From Candidatus Zixiibacteriota bacterium (GTDB lineage: Bacteria; Zixibacteria; MSB-5A5; WJJR01), in assembly GCA_040752595.1 (NCBI GenBank), contig JBFMGX010000004.1, forward strand, positions 27,440 to 91,439: a stretch of DNA of 64,000 nucleotides. The letters run 5' to 3'. Position numbers and translations under genes: made by a program. Each line of letters starts with the position of its first letter. The stretch's first letter is position 1. The notes below the pieces were generated by a model. That model ran no database searches. It saw only the letters and a program-made list of their open reading frames with translations, and was not told where the DNA came from. Below are positions 48,320-57,188 of the stretch, one piece after another.

Positions 48320-48787
48320 CTATGGGCACGGCTGGCAGAACTCCGTGGCTGCATTGCCGCCGCGGAAGGCGACGTTGACCTCCTTGACCACATCCTGCAC
48401 GCTGGTGGAACCGTCGCAATTCACATCGGTCTGCTCGCGCGGGCAGGCTTGATCGAACACCGGAGCTACCCCGCGAAACGCCACGTCAATCGTCTTTACC
48501 ACATCTTGTACCGATGAGCGAATGCCGTCACAGAACGGATCGCCGAAGCAGGGGCAAAAGCAGGTGCGCGCCCCATGCCAGAAGCCGATCCCCATGTGGT
48601 ACGATGGGGATGTCGCTTCTCCGGCGGCCGATTGTCCGGCGGACATTCCCATCTTATAGCTGGCCGACGCTGCTGCGTTCTCCCCGCCGCCATTGACCGA
48701 ATGCCAGTTCAGGTTGTAGTTCGGTGCCGCCGAGGCGACGAGGGCGGGGAGCACGACGGCCAATGATGCGATCATCAGTCGTTTCAT
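48320..48787 (-). CDS. Secreted dockerin-like (type I / EF-hand) protein
   Basis: The 155-residue protein has a signal peptide (1-20, ending ALVASA), a middle part rich in Gly, Ser and Ala (SASYKMGMSAGQSAAGEA), and two dockerin-like calcium-binding segments: DPFCDGIRSSVQDVVKTIDV and TDVNCDGSTSVQDVVKEVNV, each followed by AFRG. The paired DxNxDG-like loops suggest that it docks to a partner or simply folds with calcium. No cohesin gene is seen in the window. It lies 17 bases downstream of the next gene on the same strand, so they are co-transcribed. It ends with TAG. Confidence 0.78.
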   Translation of the reverse strand: MKRLMIASLAVVLPALVASAAPNYNLNWHSVNGGGENAAASASYKMGMSAGQSAAGEATSPSYHMGIGFWHGARTCFCPCFGDPFCDGIRSSVQDVVKTIDVAFRGVAPVFDQACPREQTDVNCDGSTSVQDVVKEVNVAFRGGNAATEFCQPCP

Positions 48788-48804
48788 AACCTGTGCTCCT
48801 CCCG

Positions 48805-49737
48805 CTATTCGACGACCGTGCCGTAGGCGGTCGGAAAGAAGCAGGCTGTAATTCGAGAATTGCGCACTGCCAAGCAGGCACCACTCCCGTTGAATTCAAA
48901 CGCCCGCGCCTCCAAGCGGAAGACATAGGTTCCAGCGGGTTTGAAGTACACACGGTCAACGAAAACCGTTTCCCACTCGTCGGTTGCGGGTCCAGATCCG
49001 CGGCCGAATTCCACGGAGTTCGGATAGAGAACATCACCCCCGGCACTTTCATCGATCTGGCAAAAGGCGATGTTTATGCCGGTTGTTCCCCAGGTGTGAC
49101 CAGTCGTGCGCCCTTGCACATTGATGTATCCCGCTGCAGGCGTCGTGATTGAGCAAGCAACGAGATCGGTCATGTTAGTTGTACCTTGGGCGAGCGTGAC
49201 TTCAACTCCGTCTGTGACGGCCGATGCGATCCCTGGTTCGTCCGTAACCGCTGATGCGTCGTGAGAGTGAGCGCTCGCGGCGTAGGCTGACGGCGGTTGC
49301 CCCCCCAGACTGGCAGCGTTGGCGCTTTGTTCGGACTGGAACGTGTACGGGTTAGTGTTCAACTTGACACGCGATAGTGTCTCCGGCGGATTGACGCCGT
49401 CGTCCACTGTCACTTCCAACCAACGCTCTTCGTTGGTGAACACGGCATCGGTCAGGGGAGTCACCGCGCCGACCTGAGCGGCCCACAGGCCGTCGGCGTC
49501 GGTGGAAATCGACTGCACCTCGCCGTTCCCGGCGGGCCAGACTGGGTTTGCGCCAACGGGGACGGCGTAGATCTTGAAGGTAAACGTCTTGGGTCCGGCA
49601 GGGACGGGATCACCGGCGGAATTGGTGAGTTTCCCTTGGACCGTCATCTGTGTGGGCACGGCGGCGAGAGTTGAACCTCCCGCGAAGAGGATTGCTCCGA
49701 CGGCCAGTACGGCCGCAACACGACACTGCCTCGACAT
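48805..49737 (-). CDS. Secreted beta-rich protein with tail-fibre-like motif
   Basis: The 310-residue protein has a signal peptide (about 1-25), then an Ig-like region (MTVQGKLTNSAGDPVPAGPK, TFTFKIYAVPVGANPVWPAG), the motif ASLGGQPPSAYAASAHSHDA seen in surface and tail-fibre-like proteins, and a beta-rich C-terminal domain (GYINVQGRTTGHTWGTTGIN to PAGTYVFRLEARAFEF). The likely role is a surface-exposed binding protein. It is the first gene of a two-gene unit with the dockerin-like protein. Confidence 0.7.
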   Translation of the reverse strand: MSRQCRVAAVLAVGAILFAGGSTLAAVPTQMTVQGKLTNSAGDPVPAGPKTFTFKIYAVPVGANPVWPAGNGEVQSISTDADGLWAAQVGAVTPLTDAVFTNEERWLEVTVDDGVNPPETLSRVKLNTNPYTFQSEQSANAASLGGQPPSAYAASAHSHDASAVTDEPGIASAVTDGVEVTLAQGTTNMTDLVACSITTPAAGYINVQGRTTGHTWGTTGINIAFCQIDESAGGDVLYPNSVEFGRGSGPATDEWETVFVDRVYFKPAGTYVFRLEARAFEFNGSGACLAVRNSRITACFFPTAYGTVVE

Positions 49738-49979
49738 GACGAACCTCCCATGGAACGTGTGACAGGTACGATGATCCCGCCCGACGATGCGGGCAGGGGA
49801 CGGTGATTGCCTATTGCGCCGGTAAATCTACAGCAACTCCACACATAGGATCGCTTCCCAGTGTCATGACGTTAAGGAGTTTGTGACGGAAGGCGCATGT
49901 ATCACCGGATCATGTATCACCGGATATGGAGGACTTGCGCCACTTCGAAGTTCATCCCACAGACCTTGGCCCATGCCTA

Positions 49980-50048
49980 GTGCCCCACCCGAAGGGTGGG
50001 ACTGTCATTGCCAATGTCAAAGAGGCCCACCTTTCGGGTGGGGCACTG
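49980..50048. repeat. Inverted pair of family F hairpins
   Basis: GTGCCCCACCCGAAGGGTGG and CCACCTTTCGGGTGGGGCAC around about 25 bases. It lies in the divergent region before the ECF sigma gene; no other gene is seen in 49738-50116. Confidence 0.78.
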
Positions 50049-50116
50049 AAAACGCCCCCCCTACGGGTACGACTTCGGCATGGCACGCCGAGTCGGCCTG
50101 ACCTAACCTTCCCGCC

Positions 50117-50710
50117 ATGACCGCGTCTAAACAGCGGATGGAGGCGGACGATGCGGCCATCGTGGCAGAGATTCGCGCCGGGAACGTGGACGCCTTCCGG
50201 CCCGTGGTGGAACGACACAGCCAGACTCTCTTCCGCCTCGCCTATCGCCTGACCGGGAACGAGCATGACGCCGAAGATATTGTCCAGGAATCACTTATGA
50301 AGGCATATCGGGACATGCGGCGGTTCGAGCTCCGATCCGGCATCGGTACCTGGCTCTACCGGATATGTACCAACTGTGCGCTTGATCTGCTCCGTGCCCG
50401 CAAGCGCAGCGGCACAGCCGAGTGCCGGCACGACGACACGGATCAGTTGCTCGACAACATTCCCACCGGTGATCCCCCGCCGGATCAGGCGATTCGTGAT
50501 GGCGAGATCCGCCGGCATGTCAATGCGGCCCTTGGTACCCTGAGCAGCGCCGAACGAGCGGCCTTTGTCTTGCGGCATTTTCAGCAGATGCCGATTGCCG
50601 AGATCAGCCGCGTCATGGGGCTGAGAGAGAACGCCACCAAGAACACGATCTTCCGTGCGGTGCAGAAACTGCGGGGCGCACTGGCGCCTCTGATGAGTGA
50701 ACAGCTATGA
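50117..50710 (+). CDS. ECF-family RNA polymerase sigma factor (RpoE-like)
   Basis: The 197-residue factor has region 2 (FRPVVERHSQTLFRLAYRLTGNEHDAEDIVQESLMKAYR, with GIGTWLYRICTNCALDLLRA) and region 4 (LGTLSSAERAAFVLRHFQQM, PIAEISRVMGLRENATKNTI). It should direct polymerase to a stress or envelope regulon and be held inactive by the anti-sigma gene, which overlaps its end by four bases. Confidence 0.93.
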   Translation: MTASKQRMEADDAAIVAEIRAGNVDAFRPVVERHSQTLFRLAYRLTGNEHDAEDIVQESLMKAYRDMRRFELRSGIGTWLYRICTNCALDLLRARKRSGTAECRHDDTDQLLDNIPTGDPPPDQAIRDGEIRRHVNAALGTLSSAERAAFVLRHFQQMPIAEISRVMGLRENATKNTIFRAVQKLRGALAPLMSEQL

Positions 50711-51462
50711 GACATCCCGGCGAAGACGAACTGATTCTCTGCCACTACGGCGAAGGCGACGCCGTCGAGGAAACTCGTGCACACCTACAGGAATGCATGA
50801 CCTGCCGCGAGGCCTACGCACGGCTGGAACGAATTCTTGCGGCCGTGGATTTGGCGCCGGTCCCGGAACGGTCGGCAGACTATACTGAGCGGATGTGGGC
50901 TCGTCTCCGTCCACAGCTTATTGAGCGTCGGTCGCCACGGGACGCCGTCATGTTTCCGATGCGGCGCTGGGCCTGGGCTGCGGCGGTGGCGGCGACTGTT
51001 ATTCTGGCTTTCATGGCGGGGCGTTTCTGGCAACAGCACGAGAAGCCGACACCCGGCAGTGCGGATTCCGGTGTTCGCGAACGCATTCTGCTCGTCGCCG
51101 TTGGGGAGCACCTGGAGCGCTCACAGATGATGCTCGTGGAATTGACCAACACCCATCCGCGGGACACGGTCGATCTCGAGCACGAGCAGACGCGGGCCCG
51201 GGAGTTGCTGGCCGACAACCGGATCTACCGTCAGGCGGCGCTCCGCGACGGTGATCGCCCGGTCGCGGCCTTTCTCGAGGAGTTGGAGCGCGTTCTGGTT
51301 GACATCGCCAACCGGCCGACGCCTCTGACCACCGATGAGTACGAGTCGTTTCGACAGGGAATCGAGCGCAACGGCATCCTGTTCAAAGTCCGCGTACTTG
51401 GCGCGGACATGCGGCAGCGCGAGCGATTCCCGGCGGCCGATTCACTGCATCGGGTGATCTGA
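50707..51462 (+). CDS. Membrane anti-sigma factor with zinc-finger domain
   Basis: The 251-residue protein has the N-terminal ZAS-type motif (H-x3-E near the start, then AHLQECMTCREAYARL), one membrane helix at about 92-108 (AAAVAATVILAFMAG) and an extracytoplasmic part of about 140 residues with a helical repeat. The layout fits an anti-sigma that releases the ECF factor on an envelope signal. The four-base overlap with the sigma gene means coupled translation. Confidence 0.85.
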   Translation: MRHPGEDELILCHYGEGDAVEETRAHLQECMTCREAYARLERILAAVDLAPVPERSADYTERMWARLRPQLIERRSPRDAVMFPMRRWAWAAAVAATVILAFMAGRFWQQHEKPTPGSADSGVRERILLVAVGEHLERSQMMLVELTNTHPRDTVDLEHEQTRARELLADNRIYRQAALRDGDRPVAAFLEELERVLVDIANRPTPLTTDEYESFRQGIERNGILFKVRVLGADMRQRERFPAADSLHRVI

Positions 51463-51496
51463 GGATCAGTTGTTGAGCAGGGAATTCTTCCAGGAA

Positions 51497-51588
51497 AGCA
51501 GACCCCTCGCTTCGCTCGGGGTGACACGAGTATGCACGGTTCCCAAGGCGATGCTGTCGTTCCGAGCGAAGCGAGGAACCTGCTGTTT
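51497..51588. repeat. Inverted palindromic repeat pair, family B
   Basis: AAAGCAGACCCCTCGCTTCGCTCGGGGTGAC and GTCGTTCCGAGCGAAGCGAGGAACCTGCTG, separated by about 30 bases, between the anti-sigma and first HEAT gene. Confidence 0.8.
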
Positions 51589-51639
51589 CAAGGGCGCGGG
51601 TTTGCGGATTCCCAAGATGAAAACCCTGAGGGAGGACTG

Positions 51640-53130
51640 ATGAATAGACGCATCGTGTTGGTGGCTCTGATCACAATCCTGTCCACCCCGGCTGCGGTGA
51701 AGGCGTCCGATGACGGCGCCTGGATAGTGCCCCCGAGCGGGCGTTCACTCCTCGCCGCCGTCGATGAGCCGGTCAAGGTCAAGGTGGCCGATTCGGTCCG
51801 GGTGGCGGTCAAGCGGGCCGTACGCGACTCGATCGGCGTCGAATTGGAGGCGGCCGCCTATGAAGCGGCCACCGAGTCGCTCGATGACGAACAATGGGAC
51901 CAGGCCATCCGGCAATATCAGCACGTTATCCGTCTGGCGGGACGCTATGCTCCCGGTGCGACCTACTGGAAGGCCTACGCGCAGTACAAGAGCGCGCGTC
52001 GGGCCGCGGCGCTCGAGACGCTGGCGGCGCTTCATGCTGCGTATCCAGACAGCCGGTGGGAACGCGAAGCTAAGGCCTTGGAGTTGGAAATTCGGCAGAC
52101 TTCGGGGCGGATGTTTACTGACGTCGAGCGGGAGGACAATGATGAGGATCTGAAACTCCTCATTCTCTCGAATCTCATGAATACCGAACCGGAGCGGGCG
52201 GTGCCGCTCCTGGAAAAAGTCCTGAAGGGCAACAGCTCCCTCCGGGTGAAGGAGCAGGCCCTGTTCGTCCTGAGCCAGAGTGGCACCCCGCAGGCGCGTG
52301 AGGTGCTCGCGCTGTATGCGCGCGGCGAGTCGAATCCCGATCTGCAGATGCGCGCCGTCTCATACCTGGGGATCTTTGGCGGCGAGGAAAATCGCCGGCT
52401 CTTGGAAGACGTCTACTCCTCCGCCGCCAGCACCGACGTCAAGCGCAAGATCCTCGAGAGTTACATGGTCGCCGGCGATGAGGGACGATTGTTGGCGATC
52501 GCACGGAAGGAACGGGATGCCGACTTGCGGCGCAGCGCCATCGAGCAACTTGGCGTGATGGGCCAGACCGAGGCATTATGGCAATTGTACCAGCAGGAAC
52601 CCGATTCCGACCTGCGCCGCAGGCTGATCGAGAGCTTCATGATCAGCGGAGACTCAGAGCGTCTGTTGGCGATTGCCAAGAGGGAGAAGGACCCGGATCT
52701 GCGCCGCTCGGCCATCGAACAGTTGAGCGTGATGGGCGAGACGGATGCGCTGTGGGAGCTCTACCAGCAGGAATCCGATCGGGACCTGCGGCGGCGGCTG
52801 GTCGAGGGATTCATGATCGCCGGTGCCAATGACCGGCTCCTGGAGGTCGCCCGCCGCGAGGGTGACATCGACTTGCGCCGCAAGGCGATCGAGCAGTTGG
52901 GCATCTTGGGCGACACCGAGCCGCTGCACGAACTCTACACGCGGGAATCATCCCCCGATATCAAATCATCCATCATCGACGCCCTGTTCATTCATGGGGA
53001 TGATGATGGTCTGATCGCCATCGCCCGTGCCGAGAAGGACCGCGATCTGCGCCGCCAGGCGGTGGAGAAACTGGCCCTGCTGAATTCCGACGCCGCCACC
53101 GATTTTCTGATGGAACTGCTGGAGAAATGA
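51640..53130 (+). CDS. Exported HEAT-repeat protein with 58-residue duplications
   Basis: The 496-residue protein starts at an ATG with GGAGG four bases upstream. It has a signal peptide (about 1-23), a TPR-like segment (YEAATESLDDEQWDQAIRQY) and many HEAT-type repeats. From about residue 285 onward a unit of about 58 residues recurs at least three times (RLLAIARKERDADLRRSAIE, RLLAIAKREKDPDLRRSAIE, RLLEVARREGDIDLRRKAIE, then GLIAIARAEKDRDLRRQAVE). It is probably a periplasmic scaffold. It follows the sigma/anti-sigma pair and may belong to its regulon. Confidence 0.82.
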   Translation: MNRRIVLVALITILSTPAAVKASDDGAWIVPPSGRSLLAAVDEPVKVKVADSVRVAVKRAVRDSIGVELEAAAYEAATESLDDEQWDQAIRQYQHVIRLAGRYAPGATYWKAYAQYKSARRAAALETLAALHAAYPDSRWEREAKALELEIRQTSGRMFTDVEREDNDEDLKLLILSNLMNTEPERAVPLLEKVLKGNSSLRVKEQALFVLSQSGTPQAREVLALYARGESNPDLQMRAVSYLGIFGGEENRRLLEDVYSSAASTDVKRKILESYMVAGDEGRLLAIARKERDADLRRSAIEQLGVMGQTEALWQLYQQEPDSDLRRRLIESFMISGDSERLLAIAKREKDPDLRRSAIEQLSVMGETDALWELYQQESDRDLRRRLVEGFMIAGANDRLLEVARREGDIDLRRKAIEQLGILGDTEPLHELYTRESSPDIKSSIIDALFIHGDDDGLIAIARAEKDRDLRRQAVEKLALLNSDAATDFLMELLEK

Positions 53131-53143
53131 AACGAGGTACGCT

Positions 53144-54214
53144 ATGAGAGTCCCCAATGTTCTGTTGGTTCCTGCCGTCTGCTTGCTCGCCGCTTCGTCA
53201 GGCATGGCGGCGGCGATGCCGTCGATCCGGCACGGGACGATCCACAATCGCTCCGCGGCGACAGGGTTGGAGCCGTTGATCCGGGAGATCATCCGTGATC
53301 AACGCGGCCCTGCGTGGATCGGCTATGCCGTCCCGCTTCGTCCCGGACACAGCATCTGCTGCTCGGGCCGTGGCTCCGGTTGCCGCTGCCCACTCGAACG
53401 AGAGCAGGGCATCTCTCATCAGTTCGATGAACCCGATTCGCTCGATCTGACGGTGAAACGGCATCTGTTGGTCCTCTCTCGCGTGGCGAAGGGAGAGGTG
53501 CAACGCATCCGCTGCTATTCCGACGAATGCGAGCTCGATGCCGGGGGTCTGCCGCTGTTCTGGCTCAGCGATGTTGCGCCTGATCAGAGCATCGCCTGGC
53601 TGGCGTCGTTCGTCACGGGGCCGTCGGGACAATCCCGCTGGAACGAAGACATCGCCGACCGCGTCGTCAGCGGGATCGCCCTTCATGACGACCCCGGGGC
53701 GCTCGACATGTTGTGTCGCCTGGTCGAGCCGGCCCGGCCGGACAAGCTCCGCGTGCGGCCGGTGTTCTGGATTGGCGAAACCGGAGGCCGTCGAGGCGTG
53801 GAACTGCTGGACCGGATCCTGCGTGATGATCCCAGCCGCAAGGTCCGCGAGCAGGCGGTCTTCGCCCTCACCCTGTCCAACACGCCCGAGGCACTGGAAA
53901 CACTCATCCGGGTGGCGCGCACCGACAGGGATCCGGACATCCGGAGCAGGGCCGTCTTCTGGCTGGGCAACGAAGCGGGTGAGAAAGCCGCCGCCACCAT
54001 CGCCGACATGGCGGTTGATGACCCCGACACCGACGTCAAGGAGAGGGCCGTTTTTGCTCTCAGTCAACTGCCGCCCGACGTCGGCGTGCCGCGGCTGATC
54101 CATGTCGCCCGCACCAATTCCAACCCCGAGGTCCGCAAGCAGGCGATCTTCTGGCTGACTCAGTCGGAAGACCCGCGGGCGCTGGATTTCTTCGAGGAAA
54201 TCCTCGCGCATTGA
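53144..54214 (+). CDS. Exported HEAT-repeat protein
   Basis: The 356-residue protein has a signal peptide (about 1-22, ending GMAAA), a Cys-rich section (HSICCSGRGSGCRCPLE), and C-terminal HEAT repeats (KVREQAVFALTLSNTPEALE, DIRSRAVFWLGNEAGEKAAA, DVKERAVFALSQLPPDVGVP, EVRKQAIFWLTQSEDPRALD). It starts 14 bases after the first HEAT gene and forms the fourth member of the sigma cluster. Confidence 0.8.
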   Translation: MRVPNVLLVPAVCLLAASSGMAAAMPSIRHGTIHNRSAATGLEPLIREIIRDQRGPAWIGYAVPLRPGHSICCSGRGSGCRCPLEREQGISHQFDEPDSLDLTVKRHLLVLSRVAKGEVQRIRCYSDECELDAGGLPLFWLSDVAPDQSIAWLASFVTGPSGQSRWNEDIADRVVSGIALHDDPGALDMLCRLVEPARPDKLRVRPVFWIGETGGRRGVELLDRILRDDPSRKVREQAVFALTLSNTPEALETLIRVARTDRDPDIRSRAVFWLGNEAGEKAAATIADMAVDDPDTDVKERAVFALSQLPPDVGVPRLIHVARTNSNPEVRKQAIFWLTQSEDPRALDFFEEILAH

Positions 54215-54345
54215 ACACGCGGAACCGGAGTAGGGGTGCCACGCACAAGGGTCGGCAGCCACGATGCCGGCCCTTGTGCGTGCGTGGAAGCAGGCTCGTA
54301 TCGCGTTTCACGCGGCGCGTCGTATGCGAGCGTAGCTTCTACCGA

Positions 54346-54999
54346 TTACGGCAGGAATGGCAGCCCCGCCGCCCGACAGGCGCCGCGATGGTAACCGCCT
54401 GGGAAAAGGCGGCCGAATTCATCGAGGGCGATGCCGTTGGCCGTGCAAAGTTCGTAGATCGTCGGCACGTTCTTCACCCGGCGGTAGGATGCCCGCAGAT
54501 ACCGCAGGACCTTCCAATGCGTCTCGGTCAGCCCGTCCGTGAGATTCCAGGTGTGTGCCACCGTGCAGGCAAACTGCTCGTCCCAGGTATCGAAATCGCG
54601 GAGGAAGCCGAGGTCATCCACCGGCTGCAACGGTTGGCTCGGGGGGACCGTCTCATACGTCAGCCAGAGATTGGTCGTGCACATGAACCCGAAGTTGATC
54701 CCGGCGATCTTGCAGGCGCCGCGATGATACCCGGTCGGGAACAACTCGCGCATGCGGCTGAGTCTCATCCCATTGTCGGCACAGGCCTTGACCACCACCG
54801 GAACCGTTCCCTCGCCTGTGAATTTCCCTCTCAGATAGCGGATGAACCCCCAGTGATCCTCAGTCAGGCCGCCGACGATCCCCAGCGATCGGGCCATTCC
54901 CTCGGCGAAGCGCTCGTCCCACTGGTCGGAGGGATCGAGAAACCCGTGGTCATCGAGCGAGTATACTCTGTCGGAAAACGACACCGTGCGCGGCGTCAT
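54346..54999 (-). CDS. Tandem DsrC-DsrC fusion protein
   Basis: The 217-residue protein holds two DsrC/TusE domains in one chain. Domain 1 (about 10-107) has LTEDHWGFIRYLRGKF and the C-terminal arm RGACKIAGINFGFMC, with both redox cysteines (C96 and C107, spacing 11 as in DsrC). Domain 2 (about 125-217) has LTETHWKVLRYLRASY and RGACRAAGLPFLP, keeping only the inner cysteine (C208) and lacking the penultimate one. Canonical DsrC is one domain of about 105 residues with the second cysteine on a free C-terminal arm; here that arm leads into the second domain. It is the last gene after the DsrK-like gene on the same strand (71-base gap). It probably carries a thiol or trisulfide substrate to the membrane DsrMK-like pair. 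Confidence 0.88.
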   Translation of the reverse strand: MTPRTVSFSDRVYSLDDHGFLDPSDQWDERFAEGMARSLGIVGGLTEDHWGFIRYLRGKFTGEGTVPVVVKACADNGMRLSRMRELFPTGYHRGACKIAGINFGFMCTTNLWLTYETVPPSQPLQPVDDLGFLRDFDTWDEQFACTVAHTWNLTDGLTETHWKVLRYLRASYRRVKNVPTIYELCTANGIALDEFGRLFPGGYHRGACRAAGLPFLP

Positions 55000-55070
55000 G
55001 GCGGCTGATTCCCAAGCCCGTATGGCAATGCTGGTGGATCGCGTATTCCCCGCGTTCTTGTCCCGATCGG

Positions 55071-56387
55071 TCAGAGGATGATCGCCTTGTAGACCAGGTC
55101 GTGCACGCCACCGACCGCAACCTCGCGCTTATGGTACTCCATCAACTGCGCCAATTGACGCTTGCAGTTGGAGCAGGGCGCGGCGACGTATCGGGCGCCG
55201 GTCTGGTCGATCTGCTGCAGTTTCATCCGACCAGAGACGTTCATCCGAAACTCGTGGATGTCGTCCATGGCCGAGAGACCCCCGCCACCGCCGCAGCACC
55301 AATTGAGGTGCCGGTTCGGGGTCATCTCCCGGAAGTCGGCACAGGCCGCCTGCATGATGATGCGCGGTTCCTCCACGATGCCGCAGCTCCGCCCGAAATT
55401 GCAGGGATCGTGATAGGTCACCGGGTCGGGGTTTGCGCTCCGGTCAAACCGGATCGAGCCGTCCCGGACGCGCGCGGACGTGAACTGCAGCACGTTGGTG
55501 ATTTCAAACGGCAGCGGCCCCCACCACTGCCCCGGCTCCATCATAAACTTCATGATGCGGTGTGCATGGCCGCACTCGCCCATCATCATGGTCTTGCACT
55601 TCAGGCGCTTGGCCTCCTCGACGTAAAGACTGTTGTCCTCCTTCATCGACGCATCGTCGCCGGTGAACAGGCCGTAATTGGCCCCGTCAAAGGCCCGCGA
55701 GCTCAGTGTCCAGGACGTACCCAGTTTGTGAAAGACCTTGGCGATCCCCATGACCGCCTCCGGGTTTACGAGCAGGTCCCCCGACGGCGGCACAAAGAAC
55801 ACCTCGGCCCCGACCTGGTCGCAGGGGATCTTCACGTCGACTGCGTACTCCTCGCGAATCTCCGCTTCGAGAAAGCGAACGGTTTCTCTGAGCGCGTCTT
55901 GATTCGCTCCGTCCGTGTTTCCCGTCCGGAGGGAAATCTCGATCACCTGCTGCAAGCGTTGCGGTGTGTAACCGAGTTTGTCGGCGATGGCCCGTCCCTT
56001 CCGTGTGATCACGGAATTATCCATGCCCATGGGACAATACGTCGCGCAGCGGCGGCAGCCGGTGCACTCGTAGAACGAGTTGACGAAGTCCTTCATTTCG
56101 AAGTCGCCGTCGAGATCGTGCGCCCCGACCAGCGGCCCGAAGAGCGTGCCGGATACTGTGGCGTACCGCTTGTAGACCGAACGCACCAGGTCGGCGCGCA
56201 CGGCCGGATTGCGCAGCCGCGTGGGCTCTCCCTGATAGACCGGGCACTGCTCGGCGCAGGTGCCGCACCGCGCGCACATCTCCATATAGAGCCGCAAGGC
56301 CCGCGGACCGTCTTTCATCGCCTTGCACGCGTCGATGATGCCCTGGTGCAGCCCCTCGCCGGTCACCGGTTCCTTCTGATTGACCAC
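55071..56387 (-). CDS. DsrK/HdrD-like iron-sulfur heterodisulfide reductase subunit
   Basis: The 438-residue cytoplasmic iron-sulfur protein has two N-terminal [4Fe-4S] motifs, CARCGTCAEQCP (C38, C41, C44, C48) and CTGCRRCATYCP (C108, C111, C114, C118), and two CCG-type domains (HDPCNFGRSCG..LNWCCGGGGG, and AAPCSNCKRQL at about 405). This is the catalytic layout of DsrK, HdrD, TmcB and HmcF, which reduce or oxidise disulfides such as DsrC. The start is GTG with AGGAGG nine bases upstream. It lies 13 bases after the membrane subunit gene. Without DsrAB in the window, a sulfate-reducer role cannot be claimed. Confidence 0.88.
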   Translation of the reverse strand: MVNQKEPVTGEGLHQGIIDACKAMKDGPRALRLYMEMCARCGTCAEQCPVYQGEPTRLRNPAVRADLVRSVYKRYATVSGTLFGPLVGAHDLDGDFEMKDFVNSFYECTGCRRCATYCPMGMDNSVITRKGRAIADKLGYTPQRLQQVIEISLRTGNTDGANQDALRETVRFLEAEIREEYAVDVKIPCDQVGAEVFFVPPSGDLLVNPEAVMGIAKVFHKLGTSWTLSSRAFDGANYGLFTGDDASMKEDNSLYVEEAKRLKCKTMMMGECGHAHRIMKFMMEPGQWWGPLPFEITNVLQFTSARVRDGSIRFDRSANPDPVTYHDPCNFGRSCGIVEEPRIIMQAACADFREMTPNRHLNWCCGGGGGLSAMDDIHEFRMNVSGRMKLQQIDQTGARYVAAPCSNCKRQLAQLMEYHKREVAVGGVHDLVYKAIIL

Positions 56388-56400
56388 GATGCCGTTCCTC

Positions 56401-57099
56401 CTATGCCTTCTGAATGAGGGTCTGGGTGAAGAAGATCCCGCCGAAGTGCATGATCTTGCTGAATGGCATGAACACGATCAGTATCTGCGCCAGCAGGAAG
56501 TGCACAGCGAACATGCCATTGGCCGGATAGGACGATGCGCCCAGGGAGAAAGTGAACAAGTCGGTGAAATACGCGCGCGTGAGCTGCAGGTCGAAATGGT
56601 CGCCGAAGCGCATGAGGTTTCCGGTGAGGATGACGCCGATGACCAGAAACAGCGCCAGGTAGTCGGCGAGTTGCGACACCTCACGCACGCGCCGCATGGC
56701 GGCCCGCCGGACCGTGAGCAGAAGCGCCATGGTCAGGATTAGGACGCCAGCGACACCGCCGCCGGCTGCGCTCATGGTGTCGGCGTCAATCCCCAGTGCC
56801 GCCCACACGCGCGGGAAGTCCGTAAACACCCTGACGTGACCCACGAACACGAAGGCGAGCGTGAGATGAAACAACCAGGCAATGATCCACAGCGTTCTGT
56901 CGCCCCGAAAGAGACTGGGAAACAAGAACGATTCCTTCAAGACGTTGATGAACCGGGCCCTCCCACCGCATGGCGCGGGAAAGAGGGTGATCTTTGCCGG
57001 CTGGGGAGTTCTCATCCAGATTCGTATCCGGATGACCATCCCGACAATGAACACCGCAACCGTTATGTAAGGTAGAACCCCAAGGACCAGTGCTTCCAT
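56401..57099 (-). CDS. DsrM/HmcE-like cytochrome b membrane subunit
   Basis: A 232-residue membrane protein with five helices and NarI-type haem histidines, for example in LFHLTLAFVFVGHVRVF and FAVHFLLAQILIVFMPFSKIMHFGG. The length is closer to HmcE (about 225) than to DsrM (about 330). It should pass electrons between menaquinone and the DsrK-like partner encoded just downstream. The ATG at 57099 has GGGAG six bases upstream. It ends with TAG. Confidence 0.85.
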   Translation of the reverse strand: MEALVLGVLPYITVAVFIVGMVIRIRIWMRTPQPAKITLFPAPCGGRARFINVLKESFLFPSLFRGDRTLWIIAWLFHLTLAFVFVGHVRVFTDFPRVWAALGIDADTMSAAGGGVAGVLILTMALLLTVRRAAMRRVREVSQLADYLALFLVIGVILTGNLMRFGDHFDLQLTRAYFTDLFTFSLGASSYPANGMFAVHFLLAQILIVFMPFSKIMHFGGIFFTQTLIQKA

Positions 57100-57188
57100 A
57101 TGCGACTCCCATCCCAAACGACGATTCTCGTCTGTCCCCGACGACTGCGTCCACGGTGGCAGGAGGAAACATCATTGCCGGGGTCGTG

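Noticed and set aside
55101..56417. A 438-codon plus-strand frame opposite the DsrK-like gene.
   Set aside because: The minus strand carries all iron-sulfur motifs of DsrK/HdrD; the plus-strand product is just the complement.
54346..57117. Dissimilatory sulfate reduction locus.
   Set aside because: DsrAB, DsrJOP, Apr and Sat genes are absent from the window; only DsrC- and DsrMK-like genes are seen, which also occur in other electron-transfer systems.
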